A DNA stretch of 64,000 nt, from NCBI GenBank assembly GCA_023055355.1, contig JALJCS010000010.1:22025001-22089000 (forward strand), written 5' to 3'. The position numbers and the translations under genes were made by a program. The notes under the pieces were generated by a model. The model was not told the origin of the DNA. It saw only the letters and a list, made by a program, of their open reading frames with translations, and searched no databases. This stretch comes from Agelaius tricolor. Taxonomy: Eukaryota > Chordata > Aves > Passeriformes > Icteridae. Numbering within the stretch: position 1 is the stretch's first letter; each line of letters starts with the position of its first letter. Of this stretch, positions 11,709 to 25,315 are shown in pieces.

Positions 11709-14700
11709 CCCAAAGTCCAAGCCATCAAAAGGCATGGCATGTCATCAAGTGCCGGGACAAGCACCAAAGATTCCTCTCTTGGTGCCCATTGAAATCGCAA
11801 GATTCCGTTTCCCTTCCCGAAAGGAAATTTCATTTCCTTTCGGGAAGGGAAACGGAATCTTGCGAATCCAAAAAGAAAGGCTAGAAAACACTCTGGAAAG
11901 GAGATAGGATCAAATGAAATGCAATTGAAAAAAACCCCAAAAAACCCAGAAAATGGGGAGTTTTAGTGTCTTCAAGAAATGGTCTGTGAGGAAAGGAGCT
12001 GCATTGCAAAGGACCAAACCATGCCAAAACTAAGCTCACAGACGTTGCAAAAGCAGGGGAAAAAGTAGAGGAGCAAGACAAATCTTGGAGGGGAAGCTAT
12101 GAGGGACATGGGATGGACACTTCAAAAAAATTAAAAAAAAAAAAAATTTTTTTTCCCATATGCTATCAAGTGCAGGAAGATGCAGCAAAGCTTGCAAAAA
12201 TGGATCCCCGCTGAAGGCCAAAAGGGAAAAGAAGGACTTAGAAACACGCTGGAAAGGAGATAGCATCAAAGGAATTGCAATTGGAGGAGAAAAAAAAAAA
12301 ATTTGGGAAATTTGGGCAATTTAGAGACTATAAGAAAATGGACCGGGATTCTCTCAGAGCAGTGCAAAACACCAAACCATGCCAAAACTAAGCTCACAGA
12401 CGTTGCAAAAGCATGGGAAAAAGCAGAGGAGGAAGAAAAAACGTGGATGGGAAGCTATGAGGGACATGGGATGGACACTTAAAAAAAACTGAAAAAAAAA
12501 GGAAAAAATTTTTCCCAAAGTCCAAGCCATCAAAAGGCATGGCATGTCATCAAGTGCCGGGACAAGCACCAAAGATTCCTCTCTTGGTGCCCATTGAAAT
12601 CGCAAGATTCCGTTTCCCTTCCCGAAAGGAAATTTCATTTCCTTTCGGGAAGGGAAACGGAATCTTGCGAATCCAAAAAGAAAGGCTAGAAAACACTCTG
12701 GAAAGGAGATAGGATCAAATGAAATGCAATTGAAAAAAACCCCAAAAAACCCAGAAAATGGGGAGTTTTAGTGTCTTCAAGAAATGGTCTGTGAGGAAAG
12801 GAGCTGCATTGCAAAGGACCAAACCATGCCAAAACTAAGCTCACAGACGTTGCAAAAGCAGGGGAAAAAGTAGAGGAGCAAGACAAATCTTGGAGGGGAA
12901 GCTATGAGGGACATGGGATGGACACTTCAAAAAAATTAAAAAAAAAAAAAATTTTTTTTCCCATATGCTATCAAGTGCAGGAAGATGCAGCAAAGCTTGC
13001 AAAAATGGATCCCCGCTGAAGGCCAAAAGGGAAAAGAAGGACTTAGAAACACGCTGGAAAGGAGATAGCATCAAAGGAATTGCAATTGGAGGAGAAAAAA
13101 AAAAAATTTGGGAAATTTGGGCAATTTAGAGACTATAAGAAAATGGACCGGGATTCTCTCAGAGCAGTGCAAAACACCAAACCATGCCAAAACTAAGCTC
13201 ACAGACGTTGCAAAAGCATGGGAAAAAGCAGAGGAGGAAGAAAAAACGTGGATGGGAAGCTATGAGGGACATGGGATGGACACTTAAAAAAAACTGAAAA
13301 AAAAAGGAAAAAATTTTTCCCAAAGTCCAAGCCATCAAAAGGCATGGCATGTCATCAAGTGCCGGGACAAGCACCAAAGATTCCTCTCTTGGTGCCCATT
13401 GAAATCGCAAGATTCCGTTTCCCTTCCCGAAAGGAAATTTCATTTCCTTTCGGGAAGGGAAACGGAATCTTGCGAATCCAAAAAGAAAGGCTAGAAAACA
13501 CTCTGGAAAGGAGATAGGATCAAATGAAATGCAATTGAAAAAAAGCCCAAAAAACCCAGAAAATGGGGAGTTTTAGTGTCTTCAAGAAATGGTCTGTGAG
13601 GAAAGGAGCTGCATTGCAAAGGACCAAACCATGCCAAAACTAAGCTCACAGACGTTGCAAAAGCAGGGGAAAAAGTAGAGGAGCAAGACAAATCTTGGAG
13701 GGGAAGATATGAGGGATATGGGATGGACACTTCAAAAAAATTAAAAAAAAAAAAAAATTTTTTCCCATATGCTATCAAGTGCAGGAAGATGCAGCAAAGC
13801 TTGCAAAAATGGATCCCCGCTGAAGGCCAAAAGGGAAAAGAAGGACTTAGAAACACGCTGGAAAGGAGATAGCATCAAAGGAATTGCAATTGGAGGAGAA
13901 AAAAAAAAAAATTTGGGAAATTTGGGCAATTTAGAGACTATAAGAAAATGGACCGGGATTCTCTCAGAGCAGTGCAAAACACCAAACCATGCCAAAACTA
14001 AGCTCACAGACGTTGCAAAAGCATGGGAAAAAGCAGAGGAGGAAGAAAAAACGTGGATGGGAAGCTATGAGGGACATGGGATGGACACTTAAAAAAAACT
14101 GAAAAAAAAAGGAAAAAATTTTTCCCAAAGTCCAAGCCATCAAAAGGCATGGCATGTCATCAAGTGCCGGGACAAGCACCAAAGATTCCTCTCTTGGTGC
14201 CCATTGAAATCGCAAGATTCCGTTTCCCTTCCCGAAAGGAAATTTCATTTCCTTTCGGGAAGGGAAACGGAATCTTGCGAATCCAAAAAGAAAGGCTAGA
14301 AAACACTCTGGAAAGGAGATAGGATCAAATGAAATGCAATTGAAAAAAAGCCCAAAAAACCCAGAAAATGGGGAGTTTTAGTGTCTTCAAGAAATGGTCT
14401 GTGAGGAAAGGAGCTGCATTGCAAAGGACCAAACCATGCCAAAACTAAGCTCACAGACGTTGCAAAAGCAGGGGAAAAAGTAGAGGAGCAAGACAAATCT
14501 TGGAGGGGAAGCTATGAGGGACATGGGATGGACACTTCAAAAAAATTAAAAAAAAAAAAATTTTTTTTTCCCATATGCTATCAAGTGCAGGAAGATGCAG
14601 CAAAGCTTGCAAAAATGGATCCCCGCTGAAGGCCAAAAGAGAAAAGAAGGACTTAGAAACACGCTGGAAAGGAGATAGCATCAAAGGAATTGCAATTGGA

Positions 14701-17700
14701 GGAGAAAAAAAAAAAATTTGGGAAATTTGGGCAATTTAGAGACTATAAGAAAATGGACCGGGATTCTCTCAGAGCAGTGCAAAACACCAAACCATGCCAA
14801 AACTAAGCTCACAGACGTTGCAAAAGCAGGGGAAAAAGCAGAGGAGGAAGAAAAAACGTGGATGGGAAGCTATGAGGGACATGGGATGGACACTTAAAAA
14901 AAACTGAAAAAAAAAGGAAAAAATTTTTCCCAAAGTCCAAGCCATCAAAAGGCATGGCATGTCATCAAGTGCCGGGACAAGCACCAAAGATTCCTCTCTT
15001 GGTGCCCATTGAAATCGCAAGATTCCGTTTCCCTTCCCGAAAGGAAATTTCATTTCCTTTCGGGAAGGGAAACGGAATCTTGCGAATCCAAAAAGAAAGG
15101 CTAGAAAACACTCTGGAAAGGAGATAGGATCAAATGAAATGCAATTGAAAAAAACCCCAAAAAACCCAGAAAATGGGGAGTTTTAGTGTCTTCAAGAAAT
15201 GGTCTGTGAGGAAAGGAGCTGCATTGCAAAGGACCAAACCATGCCAAAACTAAGCTCACAGACGTTGCAAAAGCAGGGGAAAAAGTAGAGGAGCAAGACA
15301 AATCTTGGAGGGGAAGCTATGAGGGACATGGGATGGACACTTCAAAAAAATTAAAAAAAAAAATAATTTTTTTCCCATATGCTATCAAGTGCAGGAAGAT
15401 GCAGCAAAGCTTGCAAAAATGGATCCCCGCTGAAGGCCAAAAGGGAAAAGAAGGACTTAGAAACACGCTGGAAAGGAGATAGCATCAAAGGAATTGCAAT
15501 TGGAGGAGAAAAAAAAAAAATTTGGGAAATTTGGGCAATTTAGAGACTATAAGAAAATGGACCGGGATTCTCTCAGAGCAGTGCAAAACACCAAACCATG
15601 CCAAAACTAAGCTCACAGACGTTGCAAAAGCATGGGAAAAAGCAGAGGAGGAAGAAAAAACGTGGATGGGAAGCTATGAGGGACATGGGATGGACACTTA
15701 AAAAAAACTGAAAAAAAAAGGAAAAAATTTTTCCCAAAGTCCAAGCCATCAAAAGGCATGGCATGTCATCAAGTGCCGGGACAAGCACCAAAGATTCCTC
15801 TCTTGGTGCCCATTGAAATCGCAAGATTCCGTTTCCCTTCCCGAAAGGAAATTTCATTTCCTTTCGGGAAGGGAAACGGAATCTTGCGAATCCAAAAAGA
15901 AAGGCTAGAAAACACTCTGGAAAGGAGATAGGATCAAATGAAATGCAATTGAAAAAAAGCCCAAAAAACCCAGAAAATGGGGAGTTTTAGTGTCTTCAAG
16001 AAATGGTCTGTGAGGAAAGGAGCTGCATTGCAAAGGACCAAACCATGCCAAAACTAAGCTCACAGACGTTGCAAAAGCAGGGGAAAAAGTAGAGGAGCAA
16101 GACAAATCTTGGAGGGGAAGCTATGAGGGACATGGGATGGACACTTCAAAAAAATTAAAAAAAAAAAAAATTTTTTTTCCCATATGCTATCAAGTGCAGG
16201 AAGATGCAGCAAAGCTTGCAAAAATGGATCCCCGCTGAAGGCCAAAAGGGAAAAGAAGGACTTAGAAACACGCTGGAAAGGAGATAGCATCAAAGGAATT
16301 GCAATTGGAGGAGAAAAAAAAAAAATTTGGGAAATTTGGGCAATTTAGAGACTATAAGAAAATGGACCGGGATTCTCTCAGAGCAGTGCAAAACACCAAA
16401 CCATGCCAAAACTAAGCTCACAGACGTTGCAAAAGCATGGGAAAAAGCAGAGGAGGAAGAAAAAACGTGGATGGGAAGCTATGAGGGACATGGGATGGAC
16501 ACTTAAAAAAAACTGAAAAAAAAAGGAAAAAATTTTTCCCAAAGTCCAAGCCATCAAAAGGCATGGCATGTCATCAAGTGCCGGGACAAGCACCAAAGAT
16601 TCCTCTCTTGGTGCCCATTGAAATCGCAAGATTCCGTTTCCCTTCCCGAAAGGAAATTTCATTTCCTTTCGGGAAGGGAAACGGAATCTTGCGAATCCAA
16701 AAAGAAAGGCTAGAAAACACTCTGGAAAGGAGATAGGATCAAATGAAATGCAATTGAAAAAAACCCCAAAAAACCCAGAAAATGGGGAGTTTTAGTGTCT
16801 TCAAGAAATGGTCTGTGAGGAAAGGAGCTGCATTGCAAAGGACCAAACCATGCCAAAACTAAGCTCACAGACGTTGCAAAAGCAGGGGAAAAAGTAGAGG
16901 AGCAAGACAAATCTTGGAGGGGAAGCTATGAGGGACATGGGATGGACACTTCAAAAAAATTAAAAAAAAAAAAAATTTTTTTCCCATATGCTATCAAGTG
17001 CAGGAAGATGCAGCAAAGCTTGCAAAAATGGATCCCCGCTGAAGGCCAAAAGGGAAAAGAAGGACTTAGAAACACGCTGGAAAGGAGATAGCATCAAAGG
17101 AATTGCAATTGGAGGAGAAAAAAAAAAAATTTGGGAAATTTGGGCAATTTAGAGACTATAAGAAAATGGACCGGGATTCTCTCAGAGCAGTGCAAAACAC
17201 CAAACCATGCCAAAACTAAGCTCACAGACGTTGCAAAAGCATGGGAAAAAGCAGAGGAGGAAGAAAAAACGTGGATGGGAAGCTATGAGGGACATGGGAT
17301 GGACACTTAAAAAAAACTGAAAAAAAAAGGAAAAAATTTTTCCCAAAGTCCAAGCCATCAAAAGGCATGGCATGTCATCAAGTGCCGGGACAAGCACCAA
17401 AGATTCCTCTCTTGGTGCCCATTGAAATCGCAAGATTCCGTTTCCCTTCCCGAAAGGAAATTTCATTTCCTTTCGGGAAGGGAAACGGAATCTTGCGAAT
17501 CCAAAAAGAAAGGCTAGAAAACACTCTGGAAAGGAGATAGGATCAAATGAAATGCAATTGAAAAAAAGCCCAAAAAACCCAGAAAATGGGGAGTTTTAGT
17601 GTCTTCAAGAAATGGTCTGTGAGGAAAGGAGCTGCATTGCAAAGGACCAAACCATGCCAAAACTAAGCTCACAGACGTTGCAAAAGCAGGGGAAAAAGTA

Positions 17701-20700
17701 GAGGAGCAAGACAAATCTTGGAGGGGAAGCTATGAGGGACATGGGATGGACACTTCAAAAAAATTAAAAAAAAAAAAAATTTTTTTTCCCATATGCTATC
17801 AAGTGCAGGAAGATGCAGCAAAGCTTGCAAAAATGGATCCCCGCTGAAGGCCAAAAGGGAAAAGAAGGACTTAGAAACACGCTGGAAAGGAGATAGCATC
17901 AAAGGAATTGCAATTGGAGGAGAAAAAAAAAAAATTTGGGAAATTTGGGCAATTTAGAGACTATAAGAAAATGGACCGGGATTCTCTCAGAGCAGTGCAA
18001 AACACCAAACCATGCCAAAACTAAGCTCACAGACGTTGCAAAAGCATGGGAAAAAGCAGAGGAGGAAGAAAAAACGTGGATGGGAAGCTATGAGGGACAT
18101 GGGATGGACACTTAAAAAAAACTGAAAAAAAAAGGAAAAAATTTTTCCCAAAGTCCAAGCCATCAAAAGGCATGGCATGTCATCAAGTGCCGGGACAAGC
18201 ACCAAAGATTCCTCTCTTGGTGCCCATTGAAATCGCAAGATTCCGTTTCCCTTCCCGAAAGGAAATTTCATTTCCTTTCGGGAAGGGAAACGGAATCTTG
18301 CGAATCCAAAAAGAAAGGCTAGAAAACACTCTGGAAAGGAGATAGGATCAAATGAAATGCAATTGAAAAAAAGCCCAAAAAACCCAGAAAATGGGGAGTT
18401 TTAGTGTCTTCAAGAAATGGTCTGTGAGGAAAGGAGCTGCATTGCAAAGGACCAAACCATGCCAAAACTAAGCTCACAGACGTTGCAAAAGCAGGGGAAA
18501 AAGTAGAGGAGCAAGACAAATCTTGGAGGGGAAGCTATGAGGGACATGGGATGGACACTTCAAAAAAATTAAAAAAAAAAAAAATTTTTTTTCCCATATG
18601 CTATCAAGTGCAGGAAGATGCAGCAAAGCTTGCAAAAATGGATCCCCGCTGAAGGCCAAAAGGGAAAAGAAGGACTTAGAAACACGCTGGAAAGGAGATA
18701 GCATCAAAGGAATTGCAATTGGAGGAGAAAAAAAAAAAATTTGGGAAATTTGGGCAATTTAGAGACTATAAGAAAATGGACCGGGATTCTCTCAGAGCAG
18801 TGCAAAACACCAAACCATGCCAAAACTAAGCTCACAGACGTTGCAAAAGCATGGGAAAAAGCAGAGGAGGAAGAAAAAACGTGGATGGGAAGCTATGAGG
18901 GACATGGGATGGACACTTAAAAAAAACTGAAAAAAAAAGGAAAAAATTTTTCCCAAAGTCCAAGCCATCAAAAGGCATGGCATGTCATCAAGTGCCGGGA
19001 CAAGCACCAAAGATTCCTCTCTTGGTGCCCATTGAAATCGCAAGATTCCGTTTCCCTTCCCGAAAGGAAATTTCATTTCCTTTCGGGAAGGGAAACGGAA
19101 TCTTGCGAATCCAAAAAGAAAGGCTAGAAAACACTCTGGAAAGGAGATAGGATCAAATGAAATGCAATTGAAAAAAAGCCCAAAAAACCCAGAAAATGGG
19201 GAGTTTTAGTGTCTTCAAGAAATGGTCTGTGAGGAAAGGAGCTGCATTGCAAAGGACCAAACCATGCCAAAACTAAGCTCACAGACGTTGCAAAAGCAGG
19301 GGAAAAAGTAGAGGAGCGAGACAAATCTTGGAGGGGAAGCTATGAGGGACATGGGATGGACACTTCAAAAAAATTAAAAAAAAAAAAATTTTTTTTCCCA
19401 TATGCTATCAAGTGCAGGAAGATGCAGCAAAGCTTGCAAAAATGGATCCCCGCTGAAGGCCAAAAGGGAAAAGAAGGACTTAGAAACACGCTGGAAAGGA
19501 GATAGCATCAAAGGAATTGCAATTGGAGGAGAAAAAAAAAAAATTTGGGAAATTTGGGCAATTTAGAGACTATAAGAAAATGGACCGGGATTCTCTCAGA
19601 GCAGTGCAAAACACCAAACCATGCCAAAACTAAGCTCACAGACGTTGCAAAAGCAGGGGAAAAAGCAGAGGAGGAAGAAAAAACGTGGATGGGAAGCTAT
19701 GAGGGACATGGGATGGACACTTAAAAAAAACTGAAAAAAAAAGGAAAAAATTTTTCCCAAAGTCCAAGCCATCAAAAGGCATGGCATGTCATCAAGTGCC
19801 GGGACAAGCACCAAAGATTCCTCTCTTGGTGCCCATTGAAATCGCAAGATTCCGTTTCCCTTCCCGAAAGGAAATTTCATTTCCTTTCGGGAAGGGAAAC
19901 GGAATCTTGCGAATCCAAAAAGAAAGGCTAGAAAACACTCTGGAAAGGAGATAGGATCAAATGAAATGCAATTGAAAAAAACCCCAAAAAACCCAGAAAA
20001 TGGGGAGTTTTAGTGTCTTCAAGAAATGGTCTGTGAGGAAAGGAGCTGCATTGCAAAGGACCAAACCATGCCAAAACTAAGCTCACAGACGTTGCAAAAG
20101 CAGGGGAAAAAGTAGAGGAGCAAGACAAATCTTGGAGGGGAAGCTATGAGGGACATGGGATGGACACTTCAAAAAAATTAAAAAAAAAAAAAATTTTTTT
20201 TCCCATATGCTATCAAGTGCAGGAAGATGCAGCAAAGCTTGCAAAAATGGATCCCCGCTGAAGGCCAAAAGGGAAAAGAAGGACTTAGAAACACGCTGGA
20301 AAGGAGATAGCATCAAAGGAATTGCAATTGGAGGAGAAAAAAAAAAAATTTGGGAAATTTGGGCAATTTAGAGACTATAAGAAAATGGACCGGGATTCTC
20401 TCAGAGCAGTGCAAAACACCAAACCATGCCAAAACTAAGCTCACAGACGTTGCAAAAGCATGGGAAAAAGCAGAGGAGGAAGAAAAAACGTGGATGGGAA
20501 GCTATGAGGGACATGGGATGGACACTTAAAAAAAACTGAAAAAAAAAGGAAAAAATTTTTCCCAAAGTCCAAGCCATCAAAAGGCATGGCATGTCATCAA
20601 GTGCCGGGACAAGCACCAAAGATTCCTCTCTTGGTGCCCATTGAAATCGCAAGATTCCGTTTCCCTTCCCGAAAGGAAATTTCATTTCCTTTCGGGAAGG

Positions 20701-23700
20701 GAAACGGAATCTTGCGAATCCAAAAAGAAAGGCTAGAAAACACTCTGGAAAGGAGATAGGATCAAATGAAATGCAATTGAAAAAAACCCCAAAAAACCCA
20801 GAAAATGGGGAGTTTTAGTGTCTTCAAGAAATGGTCTGTGAGGAAAGGAGCTGCATTGCAAAGGACCAAACCATGCCAAAACTAAGCTCACAGACGTTGC
20901 AAAAGCAGGGGAAAAAGTAGAGGAGCAAGACAAATCTTGGAGGGGAAGCTATGAGGGACATGGGATGGACACTTCAAAAAAATTAAAAAAAAAAAAAATT
21001 TTTTTTCCCATATGCTATCAAGTGCAGGAAGATGCAGCAAAGCTTGCAAAAATGGATCCCCGCTGAAGGCCAAAAGGGAAAAGAAGGACTTAGAAACACG
21101 CTGGAAAGGAGATAGCATCAAAGGAATTGCAATTGGAGGAGAAAAAAAAAAAATTTGGGAAATTTGGGCAATTTAGAGACTATAAGAAAATGGACCGGGA
21201 TTCTCTCAGAGCAGTGCAAAACACCAAACCATGCCAAAACTAAGCTCACAGACGTTGCAAAAGCATGGGAAAAAGCAGAGGAGGAAGAAAAAACGTGGAT
21301 GGGAAGCTATGAGGGACATGGGATGGACACTTAAAAAAAACTGAAAAAAAAAGGAAAAAATTTTTCCCAAAGTCCAAGCCATCAAAAGGCATGGCATGTC
21401 ATCAAGTGCCGGGACAAGCACCAAAGATTCCTCTCTTGGTGCCCATTGAAATCGCAAGATTCCGTTTCCCTTCCCGAAAGGAAATTTCATTTCCTTTCGG
21501 GAAGGGAAACGGAATCTTGCGAATCCAAAAAGAAAGGCTAGAAAACACTCTGGAAAGGAGATAGGATCAAATGAAATGCAATTGAAAAAAAGCCCAAAAA
21601 ACCCAGAAAATGGGGAGTTTTAGTGTCTTCAAGAAATGGTCTGTGAGGAAAGGAGCTGCATTGCAAAGGACCAAACCATGCCAAAACTAAGCTCACAGAC
21701 GTTGCAAAAGCAGGGGAAAAAGTAGAGGAGCGAGACAAATCTTGGAGGGGAAGCTATGAGGGACATGGGATGGACACTTCAAAAAAATTAAAAAAAAAAA
21801 AATTTTTTTTCCCATATGCTATCAAGTGCAGGAAGATGCAGCAAAGCTTGCAAAAATGGATCCCCGCTGAAGGCCAAAAGGGAAAAGAAGGACTTAGAAA
21901 CACGCTGGAAAGGAGATAGCATCAAAGGAATTGCAATTGGAGGAGAAAAAAAAAAAATTTGGGAAATTTGGGCAATTTAGAGACTATAAGAAAATGGACC
22001 GGGATTCTCTCAGAGCAGTGCAAAACACCAAACCATGCCAAAACTAAGCTCACAGACGTTGCAAAAGCATGGGAAAAAGCAGAGGAGGAAGAAAAAACGT
22101 GGATGGGAAGCTATGAGGGACATGGGATGGACACTTAAAAAAAACTGAAAAAAAAAGGAAAAAATTTTTCCCAAAGTCCAAGCCATCAAAAGGCATGGCA
22201 TGTCATCAAGTGCCGGGACAAGCACCAAAGATTCCTCTCTTGGTGCCCATTGAAATCGCAAGATTCCGTTTCCCTTCCCGAAAGGAAATTTCATTTCCTT
22301 TCGGGAAGGGAAACGGAATCTTGCGAATCCAAAAAGAAAGGCTAGAAAACACTCTGGAAAGGAGATAGGATCAAATGAAATGCAATTGAAAAAAAGCCCA
22401 AAAAACCCAGAAAATGGGGAGTTTTAGTGTCTTCAAGAAATGGTCTGTGAGGAAAGGAGCTGCATTGCAAAGGACCAAACCATGCCAAAACTAAGCTCAC
22501 AGACGTTGCAAAAGCAGGGGAAAAAGTAGAGGAGCAAGACAAATCTTGGAGGGGAAGCTATGAGGGACATGGGATGGACACTTCAAAAAAATTAAAAAAA
22601 AAAATAATTTTTTTCCCATATGCTATCAAGTGCAGGAAGATGCAGCAAAGCTTGCAAAAATGGATCCCCGCTGAAGGCCAAAAGGGAAAAGAAGGACTTA
22701 GAAACACGCTGGAAAGGAGATAGCATCAAAGGAATTGCAATTGGAGGAGAAAAAAAAAAAATTTGGGAAATTTGGGCAATTTAGAGACTATAAGAAAATG
22801 GACCGGGATTCTCTCAGAGCAGTGCAAAACACCAAACCATGCCAAAACTAAGCTCACAGACGTTGCAGAAGCATGGGAAAAAGCAGAGGAGGAAGAAAAA
22901 ACGTGGATGGGAAGCTATGAGGGACATGGGATGGACACTTAAAAAAAACTGAAAAAAAAAGGAAAAAATTTTTCCCAAAGTCCAAGCCATCAAAAGGCAT
23001 GGCATGTCATCAAGTGCCGGGACAAGCACCAAAGATTCCTCTCTTGGTGCCCATTGAAATCGCAAGATTCCGTTTCCCTTCCCGAAAGGAAATTTCATTT
23101 CCTTTCGGGAAGGGAAACGGAATCTTGCGAATCCAAAAAGAAAGGCTAGAAAACACTCTGGAAAGGAGATAGGATCAAATGAAATGCAATTGAAAAAAAG
23201 CCCAAAAAACCCAGAAAATGGGGAGTTTTAGTGTCTTCAAGAAATGGTCTGTGAGGAAAGGAGCTGCATTGCAAAGGACCAAACCATGCCAAAACTAAGC
23301 TCACAGATGTTGCAAAAGCAGGGGAAAAAGTAGAGGAGCGAGACAAATCTTGGAGGGGAAGCTATGAGGGACATGGGATGGACACTTCAAAAAAATTAAA
23401 AAAAAAAAAATTTTTTTCCCATATGCTATCAAGTGCAGGAAGATGCAGCAAAGCTTGCAAAAATGGATCCCCGCTGAAGGCCAAAAGGGAAAAGAAGGAC
23501 TTAGAAACACGCTGGAAAGGAGATAGCATCAAAGGAATTGCAATTGGAGGAGAAAAAAAAAAATTTGGGAAATTTGGGCAATTTAGAGACTATAAGAAAA
23601 TGGACCGGGATTCTCTCAGAGCAGTGCAAAACACCAAACCATGCCAAAACTAAGCTCACAGACGTTGCAAAAGCATGGGAAAAAGCAGAGGAGGAAGAAA

Positions 23701-24579
23701 AAACGTGGATGGGAAGCTATGAGGGACATGGGATGGACACTTAAAAAAAACTGAAAAAAAAAGGAAAAAATTTTTCCCAAAGTCCAAGCCATCAAAAGGC
23801 ATGGCATGTCATCAAGTGCCGGGACAAGCACCAAAGATTCCTCTCTTGGTGCCCATTGAAATCGCAAGATTCCGTTTCCCTTCCCGAAAGGAAATTTCAT
23901 TTCCTTTCGGGAAGGGAAACGGAATCTTGCGAATCCAAAAAGAAAGGCTAGAAAACACTCTGGAAAGGAGATAGGATCAAATGAAATGCAATTGAAAAAA
24001 ACCCCAAAAAACCCAGAAAATGGGGAGTTTTAGTGTCTTCAAGAAATGGTCTGTGAGGAAAGGAGCTGCATTGCAAAGGACCAAACCATGCCAAAACTAA
24101 GCTCACAGACGTTGCAAAAGCAGGGGAAAAAGTAGAGGAGCAAGACAAATCTTGGAGGGGAAGCTATGAGGGACATGGGATGGACACTTCAAAAAAATTA
24201 AAAAAAAAAAAAATTTTTTTTCCCATATGCTATCAAGTGCAGGAAGATGCAGCAAAGCTTGCAAAAATGGATCCCCGCTGAAGGCCAAAAGAGAAAAGAA
24301 GGACTTAGAAACACGCTGGAAAGGAGATAGCATCAAAGGAATTGCAATTGGAGGAGAAAAAAAAAAAATTTGGGAAATTTGGGCAATTTAGAGACTATAA
24401 GAAAATGGACCGGGATTCTCTCAGAGCAGTGCAAAACACCAAACCATGCCAAAACTAAGCTCACAGACGTTGCAGAACATGGGAAAAAGCAGAGGAGGAA
24501 GAAAAAACGTGGATGGGAAGCTATGAGGGACATGGGATGGACACTTAAAAAAAACTGAAAAAAAAAGGAAAAAATTTTT

Positions 24580-24836
24580 CCCAAAGTCCAAGCCATCAAA
24601 AGGCATGGCATGTCATCAAGTGCCAGGAGAAGCACCAAAGATTCCAATCTTGGTGGCCATTGAAATTGCAAGAGGAGCAAGACAAATCTTGGAGGGGAAG
24701 ATATGAGGGACATGGGATGGATGCTTAAAACAAAAAACAAAAAAGATAAAAATCTTTTCCATATGCAATCATGTGCAGGCAGATGCAGGAAAACTTTCCA
24801 AATTGATCTCCGCTGAAGTCCAAAACAGAATAAAGG
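24580..24836 (+). repeat. Degenerate terminal satellite unit (array edge)
   Basis: After a normal half-A start at 24580 the sequence drifts. The text around tggtggccattgaaattgc at 24649-24669 has several substitutions. It then jumps, with no inverted repeat, to gaggagcaagacaaatc of half A. A decayed A-run (aaacaaaaaacaaaaaag) and a decayed half B follow, ending in ctccgctgaagtcc and caaaacag by about 24836. Higher divergence at the array edge is expected where unequal exchange no longer homogenises units. Confidence 0.88.
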
Positions 24837-25206
24837 GTTGTGATTGTGATTGGTGTTTTTGGAGACTTGTGATTTTAACCAAGGGGCCAAGAGAAATGCA
24901 TCAAAGACAGCAGTGAGTCAATAATGTTTTTCTGGTCAGCTGGACATTCCTGTGGGATGTGAGGAGCCTCTAATTTCACGATAATTAATTTGGTACTAGA
25001 GAACTACTTGTAATATTACATATAAATAAAAGGGAATCTGTAATTTTTTTTTTCTAAAAATTTCATAACTGATCAGAGTATCTTTATCAAAACCTGTCTG
25101 GTGCCTTGTTCCATCCAATACAGTATAAAGGACAAATAGTGTGTATTTCCATTTTTGATATTCTGGTAATTATGTAAGAAGATGAAGACTTGTTTGCTGT
25201 GATAAT
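24837..25206. other. Unique flank between satellite and microsatellite
   Basis: AT-rich single-copy sequence. It includes a short ttgtgattgtgattgg direct repeat at its start and an AATAAA hexamer inside ataaataaaagg near 25024. I see no gene, exon or recognisable mobile element. Confidence 0.6.
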
Positions 25207-25315
25207 GGATAGGATAGGATAGGATAGGATAGGATAGGATAGGATAGGATAGGATAGGATAGGATAGGATAGGATGGGATGGGATGGTATAGGAGAGGAT
25301 AGGATAGGATAGGAT
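25207..25315 (+). repeat. (AGGAT)n pentanucleotide microsatellite
   Basis: About 22 repeats of a 5-bp unit span 109 bp. The first 13 or so are perfect and are followed by gggat, ggtat and ggagagg interruptions. A length-polymorphic locus is likely. It is not a telomeric repeat. Confidence 0.98.

Larger units (their letters stand above)
1..24836 (+). repeat. Satellite DNA array, ~805-bp period, ~30 units
   Basis: Direct reading shows head-to-tail copies of one unit, 804-806 bp each, from the window's left edge to about 24836. Landmarks such as the start of half A (ccc before aaagtcc) recur at 446, 1251, 11709 and 24580. Neighbouring units are nearly identical. They differ in A-run length and a few diagnostic bases: gccc or cccc after the A-run in half A, gagcaag or gagcgag, and agagaaaag or agggaaaag in half B. 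The + strand is purine-rich throughout. Every complete unit has one NdeI, one HindIII and one BamHI site in half B. I do not recognise the family by name. Low divergence implies recent homogenisation by unequal exchange or conversion. The copies differ from one another, so this is not a simple assembly duplication. The left end lies outside the window. Confidence 0.98.

Noticed and set aside
286..23900. Repeated minus-strand open frames of 94, 66 and 77 codons
   Set aside because: They recur only because the DNA is tandemly repeated. They run through homopolymer tracts whose length varies between units, change size with A-run slippage, and show no domain or coding signature.
1..24836. CRISPR array
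   Set aside because: The repeats are 805 bp, contiguous and without unique spacers, and the window is vertebrate DNA.
24333..24890. Minus-strand 185-codon open frame at the array edge
   Set aside because: It is a chance fusion of satellite frames with the degenerate edge unit. Its composition matches the repeat, not a protein.
25207..25315. Interstitial telomeric repeat
   Set aside because: The unit is AGGAT, not TTAGGG.
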